Assembly (NCBI GenBank): GCA_016210745.1
Contig: JACQTO010000168.1
Location: 1 to 41,521 of the forward strand
DNA length: 41,521 nucleotides
Direction: 5' to 3'
Source of the DNA: Betaproteobacteria bacterium
Lineage (GTDB): Bacteria; Pseudomonadota; Gammaproteobacteria; Burkholderiales; SG8-39
Shown here: piece by piece, positions 1 to 8,606 of the stretch
Layout: each line of letters opens with the position of its first letter
Numbering within the stretch: position 1 is the first letter of the stretch
Made by a program: the position numbers and the translations under genes
Notes under the pieces: model-generated
What the model saw: the letters and a program-made list of their open reading frames with translations, nothing else
Told to the model about the DNA's origin: nothing
Database searches by the model: none

Positions 1-188
1 TGATAGCGATCCCCAACAGCGCCTAACGGGGGTCCTGGCGAAAATGTTCTAGCAATCACAGCCATTTCAGCAGACGGAAACTGATGAAACACTGCATAGG
101 TCGTTCAGATTGACTCGCACACGGAGTTTTTACACAGGCTCTTTCGCGGGAATGACAAAATCTCACTTAATCAGCGCTTCCCTAGATC
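1..188. other. Noncoding left edge
   Basis: No credible gene is visible here. An open frame begins at 110 and runs through the palindromic repeat that follows, but it has no family resemblance and is discounted. Nothing else is recognised in this stretch. Confidence 0.5.
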
Positions 189-330
189 CTAAGCCGGACG
201 AGCCGGAACCAGTGAAGCTGGTTTTGCCGTTTATCGATCTCCCCTTTTCATGCAGTTGCGTGCAACTGCATGAAAAGGGGAGACGAATTTTGAAACCAAA
301 TCTTCGCCAAATCTGTCGACAGTGCGCTTG
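189..330 (+). repeat. Palindromic dispersed element, copy A
   Basis: The core is a perfect inverted repeat with 22-nt arms at 238-259 and 262-283 around a 2-nt centre. Conserved flanks lie on both sides: a block reading GCCGGACGAGCCGGAACC on the left and one beginning GACGAATTTTGAAACC on the right. The same arrangement recurs in reverse at 23510-23650 and 31675-31820 and forward at 41411 to the window end. The frame running through it is not kept between copies, so the element is noncoding. Confidence 0.9.
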
Positions 331-340
331 TAAGAGACTA

Positions 341-380
341 AATCCTCAATCCTCAATCCTGCCTCCTGACTCTTGATTCC
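341..380. repeat. Short tandem-like ATCCTCAAT repeats
   Basis: Imperfect repeats of the unit AATCCTC lie just outside palindromic copy A. Similar ATCCTGAAT or ATCCTCAAT strings sit beside copies C (31650-31670, 31819-31911) and D (41341-41425). They may be a border or companion of the same element. Confidence 0.6.
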
Positions 381-481
381 CTAGTTCGTCTCACTAAACG
401 ACGACATCGCCTGTTGCGGTACCATAGCCGGGTTGAGTGCATCGTCTATTACTGTTTTTCGGCAACCTGAAGGCTCCAGCA

Positions 482-3400
482 ATGAAAAAGAATAGGGAGG
501 CTTGGGTGAGCAACTTTCAGCTGCGAGCGGGGAAACCGATTTCAAGCCTGATCGCCCAGGCGTGCGGGGCGATTGCGGGAGCCTTTGGACTCCTCGCTTT
601 CGCCGGGTGGGTTCTCGACCTTCGCGCCCTTACCAGCCTGGGGCAGGGCTGGATTCCGATGGCGCCGAGCACGGCGCTGCTGTTCGTGCTGTTTGGAACG
701 GTCGCCTTCTTCGGCGCGAGGGTGCCGGTCGGCCGCGCGCCTGCCCGGACCGGCGTCGCGGTCGCGGCGGCTGGGGCTTTGATCGCTCTGCTCCTTCTTA
801 TCCTGTCCTATCTTGGCATACGGCTTGAGGCCGAACACCTCGGCTTCACTATTGCCGGTGCCGTCGGCGAGGCGCCGATAGGGCACATCTCACCGGCGAC
901 GGCGCTGTGCTTCCTGCTTGCCGGGTTGTCGCTTGTGGCCACGCTCACGTCGGCCTCTGGTCGGCACGCTCAGGCAATGACGGCTTTTTGGCTCGCCGGT
1001 GTTCTGGTTTTCACCAGCGTCGTTTTCCTGCTTGCCTATCTGTTCGGTACGCCGCTGCTCTATGGCGGCAAATTCATTCCGCCTGCGCTGACGACCAGCA
1101 TCGCCTTGGCGGCGCTCGGTGCGGCGCTGCTCGCGCTTGCCGGGCCGCGGGCGTGGGCGACCGATAGGGAAATCGACGCAGAGACCGTGCGGACATCGAT
1201 TTCCTTCGTGATCGTATTCGCGCTGATGACGATCGGCTTGGTCGCCGCGGGCGGAGTCTATTTCCGCGATCAGCTTGCACAGCATCGCGCCGAGATCGAG
1301 CGCCAGTTATCCGCCATTGCCGATCTGAAAGTGAGCGAACTGCTGTACTGGCGGGACGAACGGTTCGGCGACGCAATGCTGCTGCATGGGAACATCTTCT
1401 TCGCCGACCTGGTGCGACGCGCGTTCGGACCCGCGCGGGACGCCGAGGCACGATACCACCTTCACAATTGGCTGCGGCAGATCCGCGAGGCCTATGGATA
1501 CAGCGAGATCGCGCTGATCGATGCGCAGGGCGTTGCCCGATTCTCGATTCCGGATAAGTCATTTGGCGCCAACGAGCTCGAAAATGCTCGTCAAGCCCTG
1601 CGCTCTGGCAGGGTCAGTCTGGAAGATTTTCACCAGGATGAACCGGGAGGGGCGCCCCATCTGTCGTTGCTGGTACCGATCCTCGACGAAGCGGCCGGCG
1701 GCCGGCCCTTGGGCCTGGTGATGCTTGGGATCGACCCGGCGAAGTATCTCTATCCGCTGATCGGGCGCTGGCCCACGCCCAGCTCCAGCTCGGAGACGCT
1801 GCTGGTGCGCCGAGACGGCGATGACGTGCTGTATCTGAACGAACTCAGGTTCCGGAAGGACACCGCCCTCGCGCTGCGCTATCCGCTGACCAGAACCGAA
1901 AAACCCGCGGTGAGAGCTGTGCTGGGGCACGAAGGAATCCTCGAGGGTACGGACTACCACGGGGTGCCGATCATTGCGGCGACTCGCGCGGTGCCCGGCA
2001 CCCCTTGGTTCCTGATCACCCGCATGGCTACCGATGAATTCCTGGCCTCGATCGAGGAATCCCTGTGGCTGACGGCCGCTTTCGTCGCCGCGCTGCTTCT
2101 TTCCTGCGGTGCGGCGCTGGGACTCATCTGGCGCCACCAGCGTGTACACCATTACAAGGAACGAACCCGTGCCGCCGAGGCGCTCGCCGCGGGCGCGGCA
2201 CGACTTGCCCGCCAGAAAGATCTTTACAACATGTTGTCTCAGACCAACCAGGCCATCGTGCGCATGACCAGGCGCGAGGAGCTGTTCCCGGCGGTGTGCC
2301 GTATTGCCGTCGAGTTCGGGCGATTCCGCTTTGCCTGGATCGGCTTGATCGACGAGGACGATAAACATCTGAGACTGGTAGCTCATGCCGGAGTGGAAGC
2401 CGGCTACGTGCAGCAGCAGGTGCCCGTCTCCATCGACGCCGCTGACTTCGCGGGTCGGGGCCCGGCCGGACAGGCGTTCCGCACCGGCCACGGCGCCGTC
2501 AGCAATGACTTCCTCAACGACCCGGCCACCGCGCCCTGGCACGAGGTGGCGCGGCGCGCCGGCGTGCGGTCTTCGGCCGCGTTCCCGATCCGCGAGCGCC
2601 GCGCCATCGAGGGCATCCTGATTCTTGCCGCGGACGAGCCGGGGTTTTTTACCGACGATCTTTTGCCCACGCTCGAAGAAATGGCGGTGGACGTATCGTT
2701 CGCGCTCGACAACTTCAGGCAATCGGCCGAGCTTGCGCAGGCCGTGGAGGCGCTGAGGGCGAGCGAAACGAACTACCGGCAACTGTTCGCGGCGAATCCG
2801 CATCCGATGTGGGTGTACGATCTGGAGACATTGCGCTTCTTAGCGGTGAACGATGCCGCGGTGACACACTACGGCTACACCCGCGACGAATTTGCGGCCA
2901 TGACCATCGCGGACATTCGACCGGAAGCAGAGGTGCCGCGCCTTGTGCAAAACGTTGCTCGGGTCGAGGAGGGCAGGGTCGACGAAGCGGGGATCTGGCA
3001 ACACCGGAAGAAAGACGGCACGCTGATCGACGTCGAGATCACGTCCCACATGCTCGATTTCGCGGGGCGGCGAGCCGAGGTCGTGTTGGCCCATGACGTC
3101 ACCGAGCGCACACAGGCGGAAAAATCGCTGCGTGCGGCGGAAGACCAATTCCGCAGCCTGGTCGAACAGTCGATCGCCGGCATCTACATCATCCAGGAAG
3201 GCAGGCTCGCCTACGTGAATCCGCGATTCGCCGAGATCTTCGGCTACGGCAGCGCCGAGGAACCGATAGGCCGCGATGCGCTGTCGGTGATCGCCGAAAG
3301 CGAACGCGCTGCCGTGGGAGAAAAGGTGCGCAAGTGGTACGAGAGTGCTGCGCGGAGCATGGAATACAGCACCACCGGGCTGCGCAAGGATGGTTCGACT

Positions 3401-4105
3401 GTCGAAGTGGGCGTGCACGGCGCGCGCGCGAGCCATCACGGCCGCGGCGCGATCATCGGGATGATTCAGGACATCTCCGAGAAGCGACGCGCCGAGCAGC
3501 AGATCCAGCACTACATCGCCCAACTGCAAAAGGCCTTCATGCATACCGTCGAGGTGGCGACCACCTTGAGCGAGATGCGCGATCCCTATACCGCGGGCCA
3601 CGAGCGGCGGGTGGCCGAAATCGCGGTCGCCATCGGCGGCGAATTGGGACTCGACGAGGGCCGGTTGGAGGGATTGCGGGTGGCAGGCTATCTGCATGAC
3701 ATCGGCAAGATGACCGTTCCCGCGGAGATACTTTCCAAACCCGGAAAACTCACTTCGATCGAGAGGCAACTGATCCAGCAGCATTCGCAGGCAAGCTACG
3801 ATGTGCTGAAGAACGTCGAGTTTCCATGGCCGGTGGCGGAGATCGCCCTGCAGCATCACGAGCGTATGGACGGCAGCGGATATCCGCGCGGCCTGAAAGG
3901 GGAGGCCATCGTGCTCGAAGCCAGAATTCTCGCGGTGGCCGATACGGTCGAGGCGATGTCGTCGCACCGGCCGTACCGCCCGGGGCTCGGCATCGACCAA
4001 GCCCTTGGCGAGATCGAGCGTGGACGCGGTTCCGTTTTCGATCCTGCGGTTGCCGATGCCTGCCTGCGGCTTTTCCGCGAACGGGGCTACAGCCTTCCCG
4101 CCTAG
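482..4105 (+). CDS. Membrane sensor with GAF, two PAS and HD-GYP c-di-GMP phosphodiesterase domain
   Basis: This is a 1207-residue signalling protein. Order of parts: an N-terminal block of several membrane helices (about 17-225), a helix near 240-262, an extracytoplasmic dCache-like region (about 263-528), a helix (529-550), GAF (about 595-745), PAS (757-880), PAS (885-1000) and HD-GYP (about 1010-1207). The HD pair is H1072-D1073 and the GYP signature is HHERMDGSGYP at 1125-1135, so the phosphodiesterase active site looks intact. No GGDEF domain is present. I chose ATG 482 because GAAGG lies 8 nt upstream; an in-frame GTG at 437 would add 15 residues without a better ribosome site. Expected role: hydrolysis of c-di-GMP in response to an extracellular or membrane signal. 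The signal is unknown. Confidence 0.9.
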   Translation: MKKNREAWVSNFQLRAGKPISSLIAQACGAIAGAFGLLAFAGWVLDLRALTSLGQGWIPMAPSTALLFVLFGTVAFFGARVPVGRAPARTGVAVAAAGALIALLLLILSYLGIRLEAEHLGFTIAGAVGEAPIGHISPATALCFLLAGLSLVATLTSASGRHAQAMTAFWLAGVLVFTSVVFLLAYLFGTPLLYGGKFIPPALTTSIALAALGAALLALAGPRAWATDREIDAETVRTSISFVIVFALMTIGLVAAGGVYFRDQLAQHRAEIERQLSAIADLKVSELLYWRDERFGDAMLLHGNIFFADLVRRAFGPARDAEARYHLHNWLRQIREAYGYSEIALIDAQGVARFSIPDKSFGANELENARQALRSGRVSLEDFHQDEPGGAPHLSLLVPILDEAAGGRPLGLVMLGIDPAKYLYPLIGRWPTPSSSSETLLVRRDGDDVLYLNELRFRKDTALALRYPLTRTEKPAVRAVLGHEGILEGTDYHGVPIIAATRAVPGTPWFLITRMATDEFLASIEESLWLTAAFVAALLLSCGAALGLIWRHQRVHHYKERTRAAEALAAGAARLARQKDLYNMLSQTNQAIVRMTRREELFPAVCRIAVEFGRFRFAWIGLIDEDDKHLRLVAHAGVEAGYVQQQVPVSIDAADFAGRGPAGQAFRTGHGAVSNDFLNDPATAPWHEVARRAGVRSSAAFPIRERRAIEGILILAADEPGFFTDDLLPTLEEMAVDVSFALDNFRQSAELAQAVEALRASETNYRQLFAANPHPMWVYDLETLRFLAVNDAAVTHYGYTRDEFAAMTIADIRPEAEVPRLVQNVARVEEGRVDEAGIWQHRKKDGTLIDVEITSHMLDFAGRRAEVVLAHDVTERTQAEKSLRAAEDQFRSLVEQSIAGIYIIQEGRLAYVNPRFAEIFGYGSAEEPIGRDALSVIAESERAAVGEKVRKWYESAARSMEYSTTGLRKDGSTVEVGVHGARASHHGRGAIIGMIQDISEKRRAEQQIQHYIAQLQKAFMHTVEVATTLSEMRDPYTAGHERRVAEIAVAIGGELGLDEGRLEGLRVAGYLHDIGKMTVPAEILSKPGKLTSIERQLIQQHSQASYDVLKNVEFPWPVAEIALQHHERMDGSGYPRGLKGEAIVLEARILAVADTVEAMSSHRPYRPGLGIDQALGEIERGRGSVFDPAVADACLRLFRERGYSLPA

Positions 4106-4121
4106 AGCAAAATTGGGCCAA

Positions 4122-4212
4122 GACCAAAATGGGGTCAGAGTAACATTTCATCAAAGCGATACCGAGTTAATTCGGTGCGCTTTGGAAAAGTTACTCTGAC
4201 CCCATTTTGGTC
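4122..4212. repeat. REP/MITE-like long palindrome
   Basis: Perfect 23-nt inverted arms lie at 4122-4144 and 4190-4212, the right arm reading GTTACTCTGACCCCATTTTG onward. Nested inside is a second dyad, AAAGCG...CGCTTT with ACCGA...TCGGT, so the whole 91 nt can fold as one hairpin. From memory, sequences of this kind accompany REP-associated (IS200-like) transposases in proteobacteria; no transposase is here. It follows the HD-GYP stop by 16 nt and might also act as a transcription barrier. Confidence 0.8.
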
Positions 4213-4219
4213 CTACCGT

Positions 4220-4261
4220 TTGATGTCGGTCAATCCGACGCTGTTGCCCCACTGTTACAGT
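4220..4261 (+). promoter_or_regulatory. Probable FNR-type class II promoter for the haem kinase operon
   Basis: TTGATGTCGGTCAA at 4220-4233 matches TTGAT-N4-ATCAA with one mismatch. A -10-like TACAGT sits at 4256-4261, its centre 32 nt from the site's centre, which places the site at -41.5. The predicted start of transcription is near 4268, about 90 nt before the kinase ATG. The same spacing is found at two other sites in the window. Confidence 0.6.
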
Positions 4262-4357
4262 GCACCGCGATAAAGCGCTCAAGTTCACAGAATGCGCGAT
4301 CGGTTTGTCCTGTGTCGATGAGTCCGATTTCGCAATAGGGAGAGAGGTGCAGGGGGG

Positions 4358-5986
4358 ATGTTCCCGAAGACCCTGAAGTTCAAAGTCGGTTTTTACCTCG
4401 CGATCGCCCTGGCGGTGGCGATGCTCCTGTTTACGCTTCTGGTCATCCGCTATCAGCGCAATCAATTGCTCGAGGAGGCGGTCAACCACGTCACCCAACT
4501 CTCCGAGGTGATCTCCAAGAGCACCCGTTACGCGATGCTCCAGAATCAGCCCGACTACGTTTTTCGGATTGTCCAGGACGTGGGCAATCAGGAGAACATC
4601 GAGAAGGTGAGGATACTGAGCAAGGATGGAAGGATCATTCACTCGACCTTCCTGGCCGAGATCGGACAGAAGGTGGACCGCAAAGCCGATGCCTGTTCGC
4701 TGTGCCACCAGAGTGAACAGCCGCTGGAGCAGGTGCCCAGAGCAGAGCGCTCGCGCATCTATTCCAGCCCCGAGGGGCGCAGACTGCTTGGCACCATGCA
4801 GGTGATCCGCAATGAGCCTTCGTGCTACACGTCGGCTTGCCATGTGCACAAGAAGTCGCAGACCGTGCTCGGCGTCCTCGATATCGTCTATTCCCTGGAC
4901 GAAATCGACCGGACCATAAGGATGAACACCTTTACCATCGGGGCCTTCTCGCTGGGGTTCATCCTCCTCGCCTCTCTCTTCGTGAGCCTGTTCGTGCACC
5001 GCCTGGTCTATGTGCCCCTCCGGGATCTGGGAACAGGGGCCGGACGGCTTGCCGCGGGAAACCTGGAACAGCCGATACCCGTGCGCAGCGGGGACGAGTT
5101 CGGGCAGCTCTCGGCGTCCTTCAATGCCATGACGACGGCGTTGAAGAATTCGCGCGAGGAATTGCGCGAGTGGGCTCATACGCTCGAGCAGAAAGTCGAG
5201 ACAAGGACCAGGCAGCTCCGCTTGGCGGAGGCCGAGACCGCGCGCACGGAAAAACTCGCGTCAGTCGGGCTATTGGCCGCGGGGATCGCTCATGAACTGA
5301 ACAATCCATTGACCGGCATTCTCACCTTCACGCACTTGGTGCGGAAGAATATGCCGGACGGGAGCCCCGACGCCGAAGACCTCGATCTGGTTATCCGGGA
5401 AACCAAGCGATGTGCCACAATCATCAAAAGGCTTCTCGATTTTGCGCGCGAGAAGACCCCGGAGAAGAAATTTGCCGACCTCAACAGGCTTATCGAGGAT
5501 ACGGCGCGGATCATCGAGCGGCCCGCCTCGATTCAGGATATCGAGATCGCGCTGGATCTGGACCGGGATCTCCCGCCGGTGTGGCTCGACGAGGATTTGA
5601 TCAAGCAGGTCATCATGAACATGCTCGTCAACGCTCAGCACGCCATCGAGGAGGGCGGCAGCATATCGATACGCACGCGCCGCTGTCCGGAGCCTAAGAG
5701 TGCCGAAGGGGGGGGACCTGTGCCTATGGTGGAAATATCGGTCATCGATACGGGGTGCGGAATTCCCGAGAAGAACCTGAAGCGCATTTTCGACCCCTTC
5801 TTCACCTCCAAGGAGGTGGGGAAAGGGACCGGACTGGGGCTGTCGGTGAGCCACGGAATCGTCAAGGCCCACGGCGGGACGATCGAGGTGGAAAGTACGC
5901 TCGGTGAGGGATCCACTTTCCGCGTCTATCTCCCCATCGAGTCGCCCACTGCCGAGACGGCGAGCCCAAGCAGGAGCGACGCATGA
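4358..5986 (+). CDS. Sensor histidine kinase with periplasmic c-type haem domain
   Basis: This 542-residue membrane kinase has a helix at about 11-31, a periplasmic sensor (32-190), a second helix (191-213), HAMP, a coiled coil, HisKA with phospho-acceptor H312 in AHELNNPL, and HATPase_c with DTGCGIP, FDPFFTS and GTGLGLSV. The sensor carries CSLCH (113-117) and CYTSACH (156-162), a CX2CH and a CX4CH motif, both able to attach haem c. The kinase at 10004-11914 has these cysteines at the same residue numbers. It overlaps the following sigma-54 activator by ATGA, so the two are surely a cognate pair. GAGAGAGG upstream supports this start. Haem attachment is predicted, and the ligand or redox signal is unknown. 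Confidence 0.9.
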   Translation: MFPKTLKFKVGFYLAIALAVAMLLFTLLVIRYQRNQLLEEAVNHVTQLSEVISKSTRYAMLQNQPDYVFRIVQDVGNQENIEKVRILSKDGRIIHSTFLAEIGQKVDRKADACSLCHQSEQPLEQVPRAERSRIYSSPEGRRLLGTMQVIRNEPSCYTSACHVHKKSQTVLGVLDIVYSLDEIDRTIRMNTFTIGAFSLGFILLASLFVSLFVHRLVYVPLRDLGTGAGRLAAGNLEQPIPVRSGDEFGQLSASFNAMTTALKNSREELREWAHTLEQKVETRTRQLRLAEAETARTEKLASVGLLAAGIAHELNNPLTGILTFTHLVRKNMPDGSPDAEDLDLVIRETKRCATIIKRLLDFAREKTPEKKFADLNRLIEDTARIIERPASIQDIEIALDLDRDLPPVWLDEDLIKQVIMNMLVNAQHAIEEGGSISIRTRRCPEPKSAEGGGPVPMVEISVIDTGCGIPEKNLKRIFDPFFTSKEVGKGTGLGLSVSHGIVKAHGGTIEVESTLGEGSTFRVYLPIESPTAETASPSRSDA

Positions 5987-7407
5987 GCGCCAGGATACTG
6001 GTCGTCGACGACGAGGAGATCGTCGTCAGGAGCTGCCTTCGCATTCTCGGCGGGGGCGACTATGTAGTGGAGGCGGTCCGGAGCGGCGAAGAGGCGCTGC
6101 GAAGAATCGACGAGAATCAAATCGATGTTCTCATCCTGGACATCATGATGCCGAAGATGGACGGCCTGGAGGTACTCCAGAGGGTGAAGGAAACGCACCC
6201 GGATATCGACGTCATCATGGTAACCGGTTTGTCGCAAATCGAGACCGCCGTGCGCTCAATGAAGCTCGGCGCCTTCGATTACCTGTCCAAACCCTTCGAT
6301 CCCGAAGAGCTCAAGCTGGTTGTGGAACGGGCGCTGGAAAGGCGGCGATTGCTGCAGGAGAACCTCAATCTGCGCAGCGAGGTCAGCTCCAAGTATCGGT
6401 TCGAAAACATCATCGGTTCCAGCCCCGCGATGCAGAGCGTCTACCGTCTGGTGGCGCAATGCGCGCCGACCAACAGCACGGTCTTGATCACGGGGGAGAG
6501 CGGAACCGGCAAGGAGTTGATCGCGCGCGCCATCCACTTCAACAGCCTGAGGAAGGACAAGCCCTTTGTCCCGGTTGACTGCAATGCGCTGAGCGAAACG
6601 CTTCTGGAGAGCGAGCTGTTCGGTCACGTCAAAGGCTCATTCACCGGCGCGGTGCTCAACAAGAAAGGGATGTTCGAGGTCGCCAACGGCGGATCGCTCT
6701 TCCTGGACGAAATCGGAAACATCTCCCTGTCCACCCAGGCCAAGCTCCTGCGGGTGATCCAGGAGCGCGAATTCAGGGCGGTGGGGGACACTCGCAGCCA
6801 ATCGGCCAACATCAGGCTGCTCACCGCCACGAACAAGGACCTGAAGGCGATGGTGGCCGACGGGACTTTCCGCGAGGATCTCTTCTACCGCATCAATATC
6901 TTTCCCATTCGCATGCCTTCCCTGAGGGAGCGCCGCGACGACATCCCGGCGCTCGCGTTCCATTTCCTCGGCGTATTCAGCGACGAGTTGGGGAAGAAAA
7001 TCACGGAGATCTCCCAGGGTGCGATGAACGCTCTGGTGAACTACGACTGGCCGGGCAATGTGCGCGAACTCGAGAACACCATACACCGGGCGATAATTCT
7101 CGCCAACGACAAGGTCATCCGCCGCGCTCATCTGGCGAACATCATCGAAGCATCGCCACAGCCCGATTTCGACGTGCCCAAAACAGGCGACGAGCTCAAA
7201 CGGATCAAGAAGCTTGCGCGCGAGAAATCGGTGGAGGACATCGAGCGGCAATTCGTCCTCGAGGCGCTCAAGCGAAACGCCTGGAACGTCACCAAGACCG
7301 CCGCGGAAACGGGCATGCAACGTGCCAATTTTCAGGCGCTCATGAAGAAGTACCAGATCCGCATCCGGGGAGCAGGGGAAAATTCTGGCGGTACCGAAAC
7401 CGATTGA
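5983..7407 (+). CDS. NtrC-family sigma-54-dependent response regulator
   Basis: This 474-residue regulator has a receiver (1-120, phospho-acceptor D53, K103), an AAA+ domain (about 140-375) with Walker A GESGTGKE (171-178), Walker B LFLDEI (239-244) and an R-finger region, and a C-terminal Fis-type helix-turn-helix. The sigma-54 contact loop reads GSFTGA at 218-223 in place of the usual GAFTGA. It is co-transcribed with the haem kinase through a 4-nt overlap. Such proteins open sigma-54 promoters from upstream sites. The best visible candidate target is the sigma-54 promoter at 18213-18228 on the minus strand; that link is an inference. Confidence 0.93.
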   Translation: MSARILVVDDEEIVVRSCLRILGGGDYVVEAVRSGEEALRRIDENQIDVLILDIMMPKMDGLEVLQRVKETHPDIDVIMVTGLSQIETAVRSMKLGAFDYLSKPFDPEELKLVVERALERRRLLQENLNLRSEVSSKYRFENIIGSSPAMQSVYRLVAQCAPTNSTVLITGESGTGKELIARAIHFNSLRKDKPFVPVDCNALSETLLESELFGHVKGSFTGAVLNKKGMFEVANGGSLFLDEIGNISLSTQAKLLRVIQEREFRAVGDTRSQSANIRLLTATNKDLKAMVADGTFREDLFYRINIFPIRMPSLRERRDDIPALAFHFLGVFSDELGKKITEISQGAMNALVNYDWPGNVRELENTIHRAIILANDKVIRRAHLANIIEASPQPDFDVPKTGDELKRIKKLAREKSVEDIERQFVLEALKRNAWNVTKTAAETGMQRANFQALMKKYQIRIRGAGENSGGTETD

Positions 7408-7458
7408 CCCGGGCCGCAGCGGCCGCGCTCGTGACCTGTCGGTACCCCAGTATTGGCT

Positions 7459-7854
7459 CTAGGACCGCGCTTGGTCAGCCGGCTCGTCGAGAGTCACTTC
7501 TTCCAGCAACTGTTTCACCTTGGCGACCGAGATCGGCTTCCTGACGAATAGGCAGGCGCCGCCCTGCATCGCATCCACGGCAAGTTCGTTGCTGCCATAG
7601 GCGGTCATCATGATTATCTTGATGTGACGGTCGATGGCGCGGATCTTGGGCAATGCCTCCAATCCGTTCATTCCCGGCAGATTGAAGTCGAGCAGAATGG
7701 CGTCGGGTTTGAAAGCTTCGAGTTCCGACAGACCTGCCTCGGCCGAAGACGCGATGCGTACCTCGTAGGCATAGCGACGCAGGTACGTACCGATATTCTT
7801 TGCCAAAATGGGTTCGTCTTCGATAATCAATACGCTTTGTACGCTTCGCCCCAT
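7459..7854 (-). CDS. Single-domain response regulator (CheY-like)
   Basis: This 131-residue protein is a receiver and nothing else: acidic cluster EDE at 12-14, phospho-acceptor D56 in ILLDFNLPG, T84 and K105. There is no output domain, so it would work by phosphotransfer or protein contact. It is the last gene of the minus-strand cytochrome group, 37 nt after the cytochrome b gene, and converges on the sigma-54 activator with 51 nt between the stops. The haem kinase at 10004-11914, which has no adjacent DNA-binding partner, is a plausible phosphodonor. Confidence 0.88.
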   Translation of the reverse strand: MGRSVQSVLIIEDEPILAKNIGTYLRRYAYEVRIASSAEAGLSELEAFKPDAILLDFNLPGMNGLEALPKIRAIDRHIKIIMMTAYGSNELAVDAMQGGACLFVRKPISVAKVKQLLEEVTLDEPADQARS

Positions 7855-7891
7855 CGGAGTCCGGTCCTATGCTATCGGAACTAACCCAATT

Positions 7892-8533
7892 CTATGCCTG
7901 GTGAGAGTCGGGGTTGTCCTCGACTTCCTCGTAGCCCGTGAACATGGACGTGATGTGGGCCATGCGGGTGTGGCCGAGGGTCGCAAGGTAGATGTGGACG
8001 GGAAGGAATCCCGCGAAGAAGATGGTAATGAGCACGTGGGCCGTGTCCACCACCCGCACTCCTCCCAGCACGTCGATCATGCCGGTGAAGCCCTTGACGT
8101 CCCAAAGCAGCACCCCGGTATAGAACTGCAGGGGTACTAGAAGCAGCATGATGACCTGGTAACTCATGCTCTGCATCGAGTTGAACTTCTGGTAGACGCT
8201 GACGTGGTGCGGATTGGGTTCGCCTTTGAAAATGCCGTAGCCGTAATACAGGGCCTGGCGGAAGCTGGCGCGGAAATGCTTCACGGGGCTCAATTCGGGG
8301 TGATACACCCTGATCTTGTCCGAAAACAGGTAGAAGATCAACCAGACGAAGAAGTTGCCGATGAGCAGGAAACCGATCCACTCATGCAGGACCACCGCCG
8401 TCCGAAACGACATCAGATCGAACGATCCGATGTAGCGTATCTGAAGGCCGGTGAGGATCATCGCCACGAATCCGAGCGCGTTGATCCAGTGCCAGATCCG
8501 GACGGGGAGCGGGTGAACGTAGATTCTTGGCAT
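7892..8533 (-). CDS. Cytochrome b561 / hydrogenase-type b subunit
   Basis: This 213-residue integral membrane protein has four hydrophobic helices. Histidines suited to haem b ligation lie in or near helices: H15 (RIWHW), H50 (VVLHEW), H166 (DTAHVL) and H180 (PVHIYL). This fits the four-helix cytochrome b of Ni/Fe-hydrogenase I, formate dehydrogenase and thiosulfate reductase type, which carries electrons between quinones and a periplasmic partner. AAAGGA upstream supports the start. The preceding gene is a nonahaem cytochrome with a membrane tail, its likely partner. No hydrogenase or molybdoenzyme gene is nearby. Confidence 0.85.
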   Translation of the reverse strand: MPRIYVHPLPVRIWHWINALGFVAMILTGLQIRYIGSFDLMSFRTAVVLHEWIGFLLIGNFFVWLIFYLFSDKIRVYHPELSPVKHFRASFRQALYYGYGIFKGEPNPHHVSVYQKFNSMQSMSYQVIMLLLVPLQFYTGVLLWDVKGFTGMIDVLGGVRVVDTAHVLITIFFAGFLPVHIYLATLGHTRMAHITSMFTGYEEVEDNPDSHQA

Positions 8534-8606
8534 TACGTTGTTCCTTTAACTTTGTTGCATCGGCGTCTGCGGGACGATCGGATGGCCGATCATGGGCCCT
8601 GGCGTT

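Noticed and set aside
110-376. 88-residue open frame through palindromic copy A
   Set aside because: Copies of the repeat elsewhere do not keep this frame (copy C shifts it), there is no ribosome site, and the peptide is only the repeat read through.
1559-4000. Long minus-strand open frames (414 and 386 residues) opposite the HD-GYP gene
   Set aside because: They are antisense to a gene with clear domains; rare stops are expected on the opposite strand of GC-rich coding DNA.
7408-7458. Terminator between the sigma-54 activator and the converging receiver gene
   Set aside because: Only a 5-nt GCCGC/GCGGC stem is visible, with no T tract in either direction.
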